A stretch of 7,281 nt of DNA from Alistipes sp. (GTDB lineage Bacteria; Bacteroidota; Bacteroidia; Bacteroidales; Rikenellaceae): the NCBI GenBank assembly GCA_017391185.1, contig JAFOZN010000038.1, forward strand, positions 1 to 7,281, in the 5' to 3' direction. Positions 1 to 7,017 of the stretch are shown piece by piece. A model generated the notes under the pieces. That model worked only from the letters and a program-made list of their open reading frames with translations. It made no database searches and was not told the DNA's origin. How positions within the stretch are numbered: position 1 is the stretch's first letter; each line of letters begins with the position of its first letter. The position numbers and the translations under genes are program-made.

Positions 1-30
1 AAAATAAATTTAGGTTAATAAGTAATTAGA

Positions 31-69
31 GGAGAGGGCACTGACACCTCATAAGTCAGTGTCCTCTCT
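31..69 (+). terminator. Long hairpin, probable terminator of an upstream gene
   Basis: Positions 31-45 pair with 55-69 over 15 bp, with only two G-U pairs (31/69 and 38/62) and a 9-base loop at 46-54. A short T-run (73-76) follows a few bases after the stem, so it could end transcription coming from the gene left of the window. The T-run is weak for an intrinsic terminator and is shared with the next hairpin, so another role for the RNA structure is possible. The strand is assumed, because the upstream gene is not visible. Confidence 0.5.
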
Positions 70-71
70 GA

Positions 72-117
72 GTTTTAGCGTCTTTGGCAAGGTAAAAAAC
101 CCCAAAGAGGGCAAAAC
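72..117. other. Second hairpin with bulges, role unknown
   Basis: This is a 46-base imperfect stem-loop. GTTTT (72-76) pairs with AAAAC (113-117), GC (78-79) with GC (111-112), TCTTTGG (81-87) with CCAAAGA (102-108), and GG (91-92) with CC (100-101). The loop is 93-99. A single A bulges at 77 and CAA at 88-90, with a small internal loop at 80/109-110. It directly follows the hairpin at 31-69 and no T-run follows it. It may belong to a structured 3' end, a leader or a small RNA. I do not recognise it as a known riboswitch. Confidence 0.4.
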
Positions 118-146
118 TATTTATTCAGAAGAACAAAAAAATCTTC

Positions 147-158
147 ATATGGCCATAT
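147..158. promoter_or_regulatory. Perfect 12-bp palindrome, possible operator
   Basis: ATATGGCCATAT equals its own reverse complement. It ends 16 bases before the -7 box of the phosphoesterase gene and so covers the place where a -33 element would sit. That is a usual position for a repressor or activator site. One or two perfect 12-bp palindromes are expected by chance in a window of this size, so its position is the main argument. No regulator is identifiable. Confidence 0.3.
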
Positions 159-174
159 TTAAGCAGTTTCTTAT

Positions 175-182
175 TAACTTTG
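175..182 (+). promoter_or_regulatory. Bacteroidetes -7 promoter box for the phosphoesterase gene
   Basis: TAACTTTG fits the Bacteroidetes -7 consensus TAnnTTTG. No good TTTG -33 element is seen about 20 bases upstream, where the palindrome at 147-158 lies instead. A start of transcription a few bases downstream would give a leader of roughly 25-30 bases before the ATG at 216. This box also argues against a TTG start at 180, which would lie inside it. Confidence 0.6.
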
Positions 183-215
183 TACTTTAACTTTTACTTT
201 TTAAGACAAAACTAC

Positions 216-1205
216 ATGAAAAGGCTACTAATCGCACTGCTACTTGTATTTATCTCTCTCCCTTCGTTAAAGGCTCAGGAGCGAGATCTCCGATTCAACA
301 AAGATCGCAGATTTAAAATCGTGCAATTTACCGATGTTCACTGGATATATGGCAATGAGGCTTCCAACGAGGCTGGAGAGCGTATGGCAGAGGTATTGGA
401 TGCTGAGAAACCTGATTTGGTAGTTTTGACAGGAGATTTGGTCTTTGCCAAACCTGCGGGCAAAGCTCTGCAAAAGGTCTTAGAGCCAATACTCAAGCGT
501 GGTCTGAGATTTGCCGTCACATGGGGTAACCACGATGATGAGCATGATATGGCACGAGCAGAGCTCTCACACTTTATTGAGAATATGCCAGGTAATCTTA
601 GCTCTACGACAGAGGGTATATCGGGTGTTACGAATTACATACTACCAATCGGAGCCTCAGAAGGTAATTACGATGCTGCGACACTATACATATTCGATAG
701 TCATTCATACTCTAACATCAAAGGTGTAAAGGGTTATGGATGGATCGAAAATGATCAAATTGAGTGGTATAAGAAGAGTAGCAAAGCCTTTACCGAGAAG
801 AATCAAGGCAAGCCATTGCCATCTTTGGCATTTTTCCATATTCCGATACCAGAATATACCGAGGCTGCAGCCGATACTGGTAACTTCATGGTCGGAACTC
901 GCAAGGAGAAGGTTTGTGCCCCTGCAATTAATACAGGCTTGGGAGCAGCCATGCTCGAATGTGGAGATATGATGGGAGTATTCGTAGGCCATGACCATGT
1001 GAACGACTATGCAACTACATGGCGTGGCATATTGCTTTGCTATGGTCGTTATACGGGAGGCAATACGGTATATAACGATATCCCAGGCGGCAATGGCGCT
1101 CGCATCATCGAACTTAGAGAGGGTGAACGTGCATTCAAAACTTGGATACGCATCAAAGACGGCAAGATAATCAATATGGTTGATTTCCCTAACGATACGA
1201 AATAA
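216..1205 (+). CDS. Secreted calcineurin-like metallophosphoesterase (Dcr2-like)
   Basis: This is a 329-residue protein of the binuclear-metal phosphoesterase superfamily, which hydrolyses phosphomonoesters or phosphodiesters; the substrate is unknown. All family motifs are present in order: D40-x-H42, G73-D74, GNHD at 104-107, H208 in the HIPIPE segment, and GHDH at 258-261. The overall pattern resembles the Dcr2/purple-acid-phosphatase-like branch. Residues 1-20 form a signal peptide (MKR, a hydrophobic core, then SLKA before QE), so the enzyme should be exported to the periplasm; there is no lipobox cysteine. The ATG at 216 was chosen because it begins the signal peptide. The frame is open back to a TTG at 180, but that lies in the -7 box. 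The gene has its own promoter, and the next gene starts 90 bases downstream with another promoter. The family call is firm and the biological role is not. Confidence 0.9.
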   Translation: MKRLLIALLLVFISLPSLKAQERDLRFNKDRRFKIVQFTDVHWIYGNEASNEAGERMAEVLDAEKPDLVVLTGDLVFAKPAGKALQKVLEPILKRGLRFAVTWGNHDDEHDMARAELSHFIENMPGNLSSTTEGISGVTNYILPIGASEGNYDAATLYIFDSHSYSNIKGVKGYGWIENDQIEWYKKSSKAFTEKNQGKPLPSLAFFHIPIPEYTEAAADTGNFMVGTRKEKVCAPAINTGLGAAMLECGDMMGVFVGHDHVNDYATTWRGILLCYGRYTGGNTVYNDIPGGNGARIIELREGERAFKTWIRIKDGKIINMVDFPNDTK

Positions 1206-1220
1206 GAGAATTTACCCACC

Positions 1221-1251
1221 TTGATGAATCCAAAAATAATAACTACCTTTG
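1221..1251 (+). promoter_or_regulatory. Bacteroidetes promoter for the DUF2723 gene
   Basis: The -7 box TACCTTTG (1244-1251) matches TAnnTTTG. A TTG at 1221-1223 lies 20 bases upstream in the -33 position. The predicted transcription start near 1257 leaves a leader of about 40 bases. A perfect 7-bp inverted repeat, TAATAAC (1237-1243) and GTTATTA (1258-1264), brackets the -7 box. Confidence 0.65.
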
Positions 1252-1295
1252 CCCTCCGTTATTAGAACAGAAAATATAGATAAGAGTAATAGATA

Positions 1296-4200
1296 ATGAT
1301 GAATTTCAAACGTTGGGATAGATTAGTCGGATGGGGTGTATTTTTCATCGCGGCTATGACATATTTGCTCACGATGGAGCCCTCGACAAGTCTTTGGGAT
1401 TGTGCCGAGTTTATCGCCACATCCTATAAACTTCAAGTAGGTCACCCACCCGGAGCACCACTCTTTATGCTCATGGCTCGTATTGCTACGATGTTTGCGC
1501 CATCTACTCACTATGTGCCACACATGGTCAACGCACTGAACTGTATGGCCAGCGCATTCTGTATCCTATTCCTTTATTGGACCATTACGCATCTTGCTCG
1601 CCGTATCTTCACTCGCGGGGGCAGAGCTATGAGCCAGATGGAGAAGATCTCGGTATTGGGTGCTGGTGCAGTCGGAGCTTTGGCTTATACCTTCACAGAT
1701 ACATTCTGGTTCTCGGCAGTCGAGGGCGAGGTATATGCTATATCGTCTATGTTTACAGCGTTGGTCGTATGGCTTATGCTCAAATGGGAGGAGCAGGCAG
1801 ATGAACCACACTCGGCACGTTGGATTATACTTATCGCATATCTGATGGGACTCTCTATCGGAGTGCATATTCTAAACTTGCTGACAATCCCTGCGTTGGT
1901 ATTCATCTATTACTTCCGTAAGTATGAGAATATTACGCTCAAGGGTATGGCATTGGCTACACTTGTAGCATTGGCTATTTTGGGCTTTATCAACGGTATC
2001 ATCATCCCATATACCGTATATCTGGGAGCGATGGTAGATGTATTTTTTGTCAACTCGTTGGGGCTTCCTGTCAATATGGGAATCTCGGTCTTTGCGTTGG
2101 CCGTTTTGGGAGCATTATTCTACGGAGTCATACGCACCCATCGTGCAGGTCGTAAGGTATGGAATCTGATTCTGCTCTCGACTCTGATGATCTTGATCGG
2201 ATTCTCTTCATACGCCACCGTGACAATCCGTGCCGTAGCCAATCCTCCGATGAATAGTAACAACCCTAACAACCCTCAGGCATTGTTATCTGTCCTCAAC
2301 CGAGATCAGTATGGTAACCGACCTCTCTTGTATGGTGCATACTACTCATCACCTATAGAGGATTATACCGAAAAGACCTCTTATAAATTCAACCCCGATA
2401 CAAAGAAGTACGAGCAGGTGACTCAGCTTACGGGCTACACCTATCCTTCGGAGTTTATGCACTTCTTCCCACGTCTGTGGCATCAAGGCAAGGGCGAGGA
2501 GGGCTATAAGCCATGGGCTGCTTATCGCACCAAAAAGGATGTCCTAAGAGATGAAAATGGCGAGCCTATGCGCGATGAGCAAGGACGTGTGATGCGTGGC
2601 GATGTGCTCGATTTCGGACGTACAGTATATGACAAGGAGACGGGAGAGACATTCATCGAGCCTACTTTCGGCGAGAATCTCTACTACTTCTTTACATATC
2701 AGCTCAACTACATGTATTGGCGTTACTTCCTCTGGAACTTCGTTGGTCGTCAAGACGATATACAGGCTTCGGACGAGACCATCGTACATGGAAATTGGCT
2801 CTCAGGCATAAGATTTATTGACGAGGCGTATCTTGGTCCACAGACCGACCTACCTAAGGAGATGAAGGATAATCCTGCACGTAACACATATTTCTTCCTG
2901 CCGTTCCTTTTGGGATTGATTGGACTTATCTATCAGCTCAACCGTGACCAGAAGAACTTTACGGTGGTGATGTGGCTATTCATTATGATGGGTATTGCGT
3001 TGGTGGTATATTTCAACACCTGCCCTTCGGAGCCTCGTGAGCGAGACTATGTATATGCAGGATCGTTCTATGCATTCTGTATCTGGATTGGTTTGGGAGT
3101 ATTAGCTATACGCGATTTGATTATCGCGGTGGCAAAGAAAGATAACCGAAACATCGCTATGCTCGCCTGCGTAATGTGTATGAGCGTGCCTACAATCCTT
3201 GCAGCAGAGAACTGGGATGATCACGATCGCTCGGGACGTACTATGGGACGTGATATTGGTTGGAATTATTTGCAATCAACGCCTAAAAATGCCATCATAA
3301 TCAACTATGGCGATAACGATACCTTCCCTCTTTGGTTTAACCAAGAGGTTGACGGAGTGCGTACCGATGTGCGTATCATGAACTCAAGTTATCTGAATGG
3401 TGATTGGTACATCGACCAGATGAAGAAGGCATCTTACGAGGCTGCACCTGTGCCATTCTCTTTGCCAAGAAACAAATATGATATCGGCATAAACGATCAG
3501 TTGCCTGTACGCCAAAAGGTGGATCGCGTAGTAGAGATCAAGGAGCTGATGGAGTTCATCAAGAGCGAGAGCGAGTCAACCAAGATGGAGCTTTCGGACG
3601 GTACTCTGCTCGACTACGTTCCTGCACGCAAGATTGCTATACCGGTAAACAAGGATAACGCCATAGCAGCAGGCATCGTTAAGGAAGAAGATCGAGATTT
3701 GATGGTAGATACGGTATATATCACCATCCCAGAGCGTAAACGTTCTATCGACAAGAGCGAGATGATGATGCTCGATATGCTCTCTAATTTTGATTGGAAG
3801 CGACCTATATGCTTTACTCAGGTATATATCTTGCAGGACTTCGGTCTGTTGGATTACTTGCAGTATGACGGCTATTCATATCGTCTGGTACCAATCTATA
3901 CCCCATATCGCTCTTCGTGGGAGATTGGACGCATAGATTCCTCTGAGACATATCCTTTGATGATGGATACGTTGCGTTTTGGTAATCTTGCCGATGAGAA
4001 GGTCAATGCAGACTTCTTTACACAATACAACCTCACCGCATCTAAGGCACGCGATGGTTATGCACGTGTGGCCAAGCAACTCATACGCGAAGGCAAGGAC
4101 AATGAGGCGAAGCTGTTACTCGACAAAGGATTGGAGCTTTTGCCATCTCCTAAGATTCGTTACACGGATGCTAACACGATACCATTTATCGAGGCATACT

Positions 4201-4499
4201 ACTCTATAAATGAGACTCAGAAAGCAGACGAGTTGCTCAAGGCTTATGCCGAGACTCTGATTGAGGGTATAGAGTATTATCTGCAATTTGATGAGGTGAT
4301 GGCTACACTCGTATCGAGTCAGATTACCGACCGCATGGATAGCCTTTCGGAGTTGTACTATTTGGCGGCATATTCGAAGCGTGATGAGCTTTTGAAGTTC
4401 TTCAACGACTACTACCGCACATTCGGCTATACTGACGAAGAGTTGATCATGCCAGGAACAGATCCTGCAAAATTGATTGACTCGGAACAGATTAAGTAG
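1296..4499 (+). CDS. DUF2723 / GT117 polytopic membrane protein, putative protein O-glycosyltransferase
   Basis: This 1067-residue inner-membrane protein has the length usual for the large Bacteroidetes members of DUF2723 (glycosyltransferase family 117). That family includes human TMEM260, an O-mannosyltransferase of the GT-C fold. The N-terminal half has about nine hydrophobic segments (roughly 11-27, 54-68, 75-97, 117-137, 143-163, 175-207, 216-238, 262-280, 287-308). After the first comes the family signature: EPSTSLWDCAEFIA (28-41, acidic D35 and E38) and GHPPGAP (49-55). A hydrophilic region at about 310-475 is followed by more membrane segments (531-548, 554-575, 587-610, 618-637). Further conserved motifs are NWDDHDRSGR (639-648) and GDNDTFPLW (672-680). 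The tail at about 915-1040 is helical and TPR-like. By analogy it would transfer a sugar from a lipid-linked donor to exported proteins, but donor and acceptor are inferred. The start is the first of two adjacent ATGs. Confidence 0.85.
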   Translation: MMNFKRWDRLVGWGVFFIAAMTYLLTMEPSTSLWDCAEFIATSYKLQVGHPPGAPLFMLMARIATMFAPSTHYVPHMVNALNCMASAFCILFLYWTITHLARRIFTRGGRAMSQMEKISVLGAGAVGALAYTFTDTFWFSAVEGEVYAISSMFTALVVWLMLKWEEQADEPHSARWIILIAYLMGLSIGVHILNLLTIPALVFIYYFRKYENITLKGMALATLVALAILGFINGIIIPYTVYLGAMVDVFFVNSLGLPVNMGISVFALAVLGALFYGVIRTHRAGRKVWNLILLSTLMILIGFSSYATVTIRAVANPPMNSNNPNNPQALLSVLNRDQYGNRPLLYGAYYSSPIEDYTEKTSYKFNPDTKKYEQVTQLTGYTYPSEFMHFFPRLWHQGKGEEGYKPWAAYRTKKDVLRDENGEPMRDEQGRVMRGDVLDFGRTVYDKETGETFIEPTFGENLYYFFTYQLNYMYWRYFLWNFVGRQDDIQASDETIVHGNWLSGIRFIDEAYLGPQTDLPKEMKDNPARNTYFFLPFLLGLIGLIYQLNRDQKNFTVVMWLFIMMGIALVVYFNTCPSEPRERDYVYAGSFYAFCIWIGLGVLAIRDLIIAVAKKDNRNIAMLACVMCMSVPTILAAENWDDHDRSGRTMGRDIGWNYLQSTPKNAIIINYGDNDTFPLWFNQEVDGVRTDVRIMNSSYLNGDWYIDQMKKASYEAAPVPFSLPRNKYDIGINDQLPVRQKVDRVVEIKELMEFIKSESESTKMELSDGTLLDYVPARKIAIPVNKDNAIAAGIVKEEDRDLMVDTVYITIPERKRSIDKSEMMMLDMLSNFDWKRPICFTQVYILQDFGLLDYLQYDGYSYRLVPIYTPYRSSWEIGRIDSSETYPLMMDTLRFGNLADEKVNADFFTQYNLTASKARDGYARVAKQLIREGKDNEAKLLLDKGLELLPSPKIRYTDANTIPFIEAYYSINETQKADELLKAYAETLIEGIEYYLQFDEVMATLVSSQITDRMDSLSELYYLAAYSKRDELLKFFNDYYRTFGYTDEELIMPGTDPAKLIDSEQIK

Positions 4500-4514
4500 T
4501 CATGCTATAAATCA

Positions 4515-4552
4515 AAAAAAAATATCTCGGATCAAAATCCGAGATATTTTTT
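4515..4552. terminator. Bidirectional intrinsic terminator between convergent genes
   Basis: Positions 4517-4532 pair perfectly with 4537-4552 around a CAAA loop. The central part is a GC-containing stem (TATCTCGGAT with ATCCGAGATA). The stem ends in an A-run (4514-4522) on the left and a T-run (4547-4552) on the right, so it has a U-tract when read from either strand. It lies between the 3' ends of the DUF2723 gene and purB and should serve both. Confidence 0.9.
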
Positions 4553-4568
4553 ATCCTTACGTTATCAA

Positions 4569-5912
4569 TTACTTCACTACACCTACATAGTTGTGTGGGG
4601 TGATGACGCGAAGCTCCTCCTTCACTGACTCCGATACATCCAAGCCCTCAACAAACTCATGGATAGTCTCAGCTGTGATATGACCGCCCGTACGAGTCAA
4701 AGCCTTCAAAGCCTCGTATGGGTTAGGATAAGCCTCACGGCGAAGGATAGTCTGCATAGCCTCTGCTACTACTGCCCAGTTATCCTCCAAATCATCAGCC
4801 AAAGCCTGCTCGTTCAAAATAACCTTACCCAAGCCCTTCTGCAATGAAGCAAAAGCGATCAAGGTATGAGCCATAGGCACACCCACATTACGCAACACCG
4901 TAGAATCGGTCAAATCGCGCTGCATACGTGAGATTGGCAACTTTGCTGACAAATGCTCCAAAATAGCATTGGCTACACCCAAATTACCCTCGGCGTTCTC
5001 GAAGTCGATAGGATTAACCTTGTGTGGCATAGCCGAAGAACCTACCTCGCCCTTCTTAACCTGCTGACGGAAATACTCCATAGAGATATAAGTCCACATA
5101 TCGCGAGCCAAATCCATCAAGATGGTATTGATGCGCTTCATGGCATCAAACGTAGAAGCCAAGTTGTCATAGTGCTCGATCTGAGTAGTATATTGCGCAC
5201 GTACCAAGCCCAATGAATCTACAAAGTTGTTACCGAACTCTACCCAATCCACATCTGGATAAGCCACGTTGTGAGCATTGAAACCGCCTGTTGCGCCACC
5301 GAACTTAGCCATAGGCTCGATGTTCTGGAACTGCTCTACCTGACGCTCCAAACGCTCAACGAATACCTTAAACTCCTTACCCAAGCGAGTTGGAGATGCA
5401 GGCTGACCATGAGTGTGCGCCAACATTGGGACATTCTCCCACTCCTCGGCCATAGCGTAGATCTTATCAACCAACTCCTGCAACATAGGCAGATATACCT
5501 CGGCGATAGCCTCCTCCAGAAGAAGCGGAGTAGCCGTATTGTTGATATCCTGCGAAGTAAGGCCGAAGTGTACGAACTCACGATACTCGTTCAAGCCCAA
5601 AGCCTCCAACTTCTCCTTCAAGAGATACTCCACAGCCTTGACATCGTGGTTTGTAACGCTCTCAATCTCCTTGACATGCTGAGCATCCTCCATCGAGAAC
5701 TCGGTATAGAGCTTACGCAACTCATCATAGGCTGATGTAGGTACACCCTTGAGCTGAGGCAATGGGAGCTCACACAAAGCGATGAAATACTCTACCTCAA
5801 CACGTACTCGATAGCGAATAAGTGCGTACTCCGAAAAATAATCTGACAAGACAGACGTTACTTTATTATAACGACCATCTACTGGCGAAATTGCTAAAAG
5901 TTGATGTGACAT
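4569..5912 (-). CDS. purB: Adenylosuccinate lyase
   Basis: This 447-residue cytosolic enzyme of purine synthesis removes fumarate from SAICAR (giving AICAR) and from adenylosuccinate (giving AMP). It belongs to the fumarase/aspartase superfamily and resembles the E. coli PurB type in length and sequence. It has ISPVDGRY near the start (8-15), TNHDVKAVEY (87-96), LTSQDINN (118-125) and THGQPASP (167-174), where H168 corresponds to the E. coli catalytic His171. YTTQIEHYDN spans 241-250. The signature loop GSSAMPHKVNPIDFENAEGN is at 291-310, with S293 as the catalytic serine. QRDLTDSTVLRN spans 331-342. All expected residues are present and both ends look complete. It stands alone rather than in a pur cluster. 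It is read from a promoter in the divergent region at its right and ends at the shared terminator at 4515-4552. The ATG at 5912 fits the family start. Confidence 0.97.
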   Translation of the reverse strand: MSHQLLAISPVDGRYNKVTSVLSDYFSEYALIRYRVRVEVEYFIALCELPLPQLKGVPTSAYDELRKLYTEFSMEDAQHVKEIESVTNHDVKAVEYLLKEKLEALGLNEYREFVHFGLTSQDINNTATPLLLEEAIAEVYLPMLQELVDKIYAMAEEWENVPMLAHTHGQPASPTRLGKEFKVFVERLERQVEQFQNIEPMAKFGGATGGFNAHNVAYPDVDWVEFGNNFVDSLGLVRAQYTTQIEHYDNLASTFDAMKRINTILMDLARDMWTYISMEYFRQQVKKGEVGSSAMPHKVNPIDFENAEGNLGVANAILEHLSAKLPISRMQRDLTDSTVLRNVGVPMAHTLIAFASLQKGLGKVILNEQALADDLEDNWAVVAEAMQTILRREAYPNPYEALKALTRTGGHITAETIHEFVEGLDVSESVKEELRVITPHNYVGVVK

Positions 5913-5937
5913 AGTTTGAAAAAAGTTTATTTGGCAC

Positions 5938-5967
5938 CAAATTTAATACATTTTATCCATACTCAAA
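5938..5967 (-). promoter_or_regulatory. Promoter for purB
   Basis: Read on the minus strand, TAAATTTG (5945 down to 5938) matches the TAnnTTTG -7 box. A TTTG at 5967-5964 lies 18 bases upstream as a -33 element. Transcription would start close to 5930, leaving a short A-rich leader before the ATG. No binding-site-like dyad was noticed here, so purine control through this region is not evident. Confidence 0.6.
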
Positions 5968-5999
5968 AGATATATTTCTCTTAAATGATGATTTTTTTG

Positions 6000-6007
6000 T
6001 AATTTTG
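6000..6007 (+). promoter_or_regulatory. Bacteroidetes -7 box for the DUF4834 gene
   Basis: TAATTTTG matches TAnnTTTG. The likely -33 position holds only TTTC (5975-5978), a partial match 21 bases upstream. The leader would be about 35 bases. With the purB promoter it makes a back-to-back pair whose -33 regions are neighbours in the 136-bp intergenic stretch. Confidence 0.55.
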
Positions 6008-6048
6008 TGCAACCATTTTATTAAAACCTTTTATTGTGTAGATAGATT

Positions 6049-6438
6049 ATGAATATTTTTTCGGCAATTATAGACTCCATCGCCAACTTCATCAAGCAGA
6101 ATCCGCTGACGGTAATGTTTTTGGTGATGTTAGCAGTATTTGCACCTTCGCTATTCGGTTCGATTCTGATAGGATTGTTGATCTTCGGAGTGATAATCAT
6201 GGCTGTACCTTTGTTTATGTTTTTCAAGCTGTGGCGCATGAGCCGCAAGGTGGAAAAGGATAGCCAAAGTCAGAATTTTGGCAGAGGTTTCTACACTCGC
6301 CAAACATACACCAACACACAAAGCCAACAGCGCAAGGATGAGGGCGAGGTGAAGGTCTATTCAACAGGTCAGCAGCAAGAGAAGCGCATCAGCGAGGATG
6401 TGGGCGATTATGTGGATTTTGAGGAGGTAAAGAAGTAA
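6049..6438 (+). CDS. DUF4834 family small membrane protein
   Basis: This is a 129-residue protein of unknown function. An amphipathic start (1-18) is followed by two hydrophobic segments (about 20-33 and 38-60) that should form a membrane hairpin. A polar, glutamine-rich tail of about 65 residues with many charged residues comes after. The end, DVGDYVDFEEVKK (117-129), is the recognisable part: DUF4834 proteins of Bacteroidetes combine an N-terminal membrane anchor, a low-complexity charged linker and a YVDFEEV-like C-terminus. A basic stretch directly after the second segment (KLWRMSRKVEK, 60-70) suggests by the positive-inside rule that the tail is cytoplasmic. The conserved acidic end could be a docking motif, which is inference. 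The gene is monocistronic: its own -7 box lies upstream and a strong terminator starts about 50 bases after its stop. Confidence 0.75.
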   Translation: MNIFSAIIDSIANFIKQNPLTVMFLVMLAVFAPSLFGSILIGLLIFGVIIMAVPLFMFFKLWRMSRKVEKDSQSQNFGRGFYTRQTYTNTQSQQRKDEGEVKVYSTGQQQEKRISEDVGDYVDFEEVKK

Positions 6439-6489
6439 TTTTTACTATTTATCTCCCAAAACACCACACTACTAAATATCAATACTTTA

Positions 6490-6533
6490 GCATGATAATG
6501 CCGAAAAAGAGTGGCATTATCATGCATTTTTTT
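6490..6533 (+). terminator. Strong intrinsic terminator after the DUF4834 gene
   Basis: GCATGATAATGCC (6490-6502) pairs perfectly with GGCATTATCATGC (6513-6525), giving a 13-bp stem with a 10-base loop. Seven Ts (6527-6533) follow after one base. This separates the DUF4834 gene from the lipoprotein genes. An ATG at 6492 in frame with the next gene lies inside this stem and is not its start. Confidence 0.92.
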
Positions 6534-6605
6534 GCTTTATTTCGAATTTATTTCAGAATTAATCACTATATTGCAACTGCAAAAACCCAATTAAATATTA
6601 CAGCC

Positions 6606-6947
6606 ATGAAAAAATTTTTAATCTATTTTTGCTATGCTGCAATATTATGTAGTATATGCAGTTGCTCCAAAGACGATATTCAATCGGGAGTGGATATCGA
6701 ATTTGAGCCTGAGCTATATGTTGGTAAATATATGTCAATTTATCCTATTGTTGCTGAGAACACAATAGGTAATAGACCGATAATATCTCACCAGATAACT
6801 TACGTATCGCCTATATCATTTGATTTAAATCCAGGCAATTATTACATCCATTTCGGGGGATCTTATGAAGGTTTTACAGTTTTAGAAAACCGAAGAACTA
6901 AATTTTATTTCGATTCCCGCGGTAACGGAAATGTTTATTACAGATAA
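6606..6947 (+). CDS. Small lipoprotein of unknown function, first of a tandem pair
   Basis: This is a 113-residue protein that I cannot assign to a named family. Residues 1-20 form a lipoprotein signal peptide: MKK, a hydrophobic core, and a lipobox ending I17-C18-S19-C20. The mature chain would start at C20, followed by SKDD. An acidic stretch right after the lipidated cysteine is the known Bacteroidetes signal for export to the outer surface, so a surface lipoprotein is likely. The rest (about 90 residues) has short alternating hydrophobic and polar strands, including ITYVSPISFDLNPGNYYIHF (64-83), which suggests a small all-beta domain. The start at 6606 was chosen because the upstream in-frame ATGs lie in or beside the terminator stem and only this one begins a signal peptide. 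The gene is AT-rich compared with the genes to its left. Its promoter is not clear. Confidence 0.8.
   Translation: MKKFLIYFCYAAILCSICSCSKDDIQSGVDIEFEPELYVGKYMSIYPIVAENTIGNRPIISHQITYVSPISFDLNPGNYYIHFGGSYEGFTVLENRRTKFYFDSRGNGNVYYR
6660..6704 (+). repeat. Conserved 45-bp block, copy 1 (lipidation site)
   Basis: This block matches 7072-7116 at 42 of 45 bases, with an offset of 412. It covers the end of the signal peptide and residues C20 to F33 (CSKDDIQSGVDIEF). Two of the three differences fall at the Ile-to-Val codon and its neighbour. The flanking DNA is much less similar. Confidence 0.9.
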
Positions 6948-7017
6948 AAACAACCTAATTTCCTCAGATTATCCCTTTGGGCAAATATGCTCCCTATTAT
7001 TAAACATAATTTATAAT

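Noticed and set aside
180..215. Upstream TTG start for the phosphoesterase, adding 12 residues
   Set aside because: The TTG lies inside the TAACTTTG -7 box, and the added residues would put a polar, aromatic stretch before an otherwise standard signal peptide that begins at the ATG at 216.
216..4499. Phosphoesterase and DUF2723 genes as one operon
   Set aside because: A good promoter with both -33 and -7 elements lies in the 90-base gap, so independent transcription is the simpler reading, although read-through cannot be excluded.
5271..5735. 154-codon open frame on the plus strand
   Set aside because: It lies wholly antisense within purB, which has full family motifs; its leucine-rich translation is a product of the codon pattern of the opposite strand.
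6021..6248. 75-codon open frame on the minus strand
   Set aside because: It overlaps the DUF4834 gene and its promoter on the opposite strand, with no recognisable protein features.
6567..6574. TATATTGC as a -7 box for the first lipoprotein gene
   Set aside because: It fits TAnnTTTG only with a shifted TTG, and no -33 element is seen about 20 bases upstream.
6492..6605. Upstream ATG start for the first lipoprotein, adding 38 residues
   Set aside because: This ATG and the next ones are within or beside the stem of a strong terminator, and the extension would bury the lipoprotein signal peptide.
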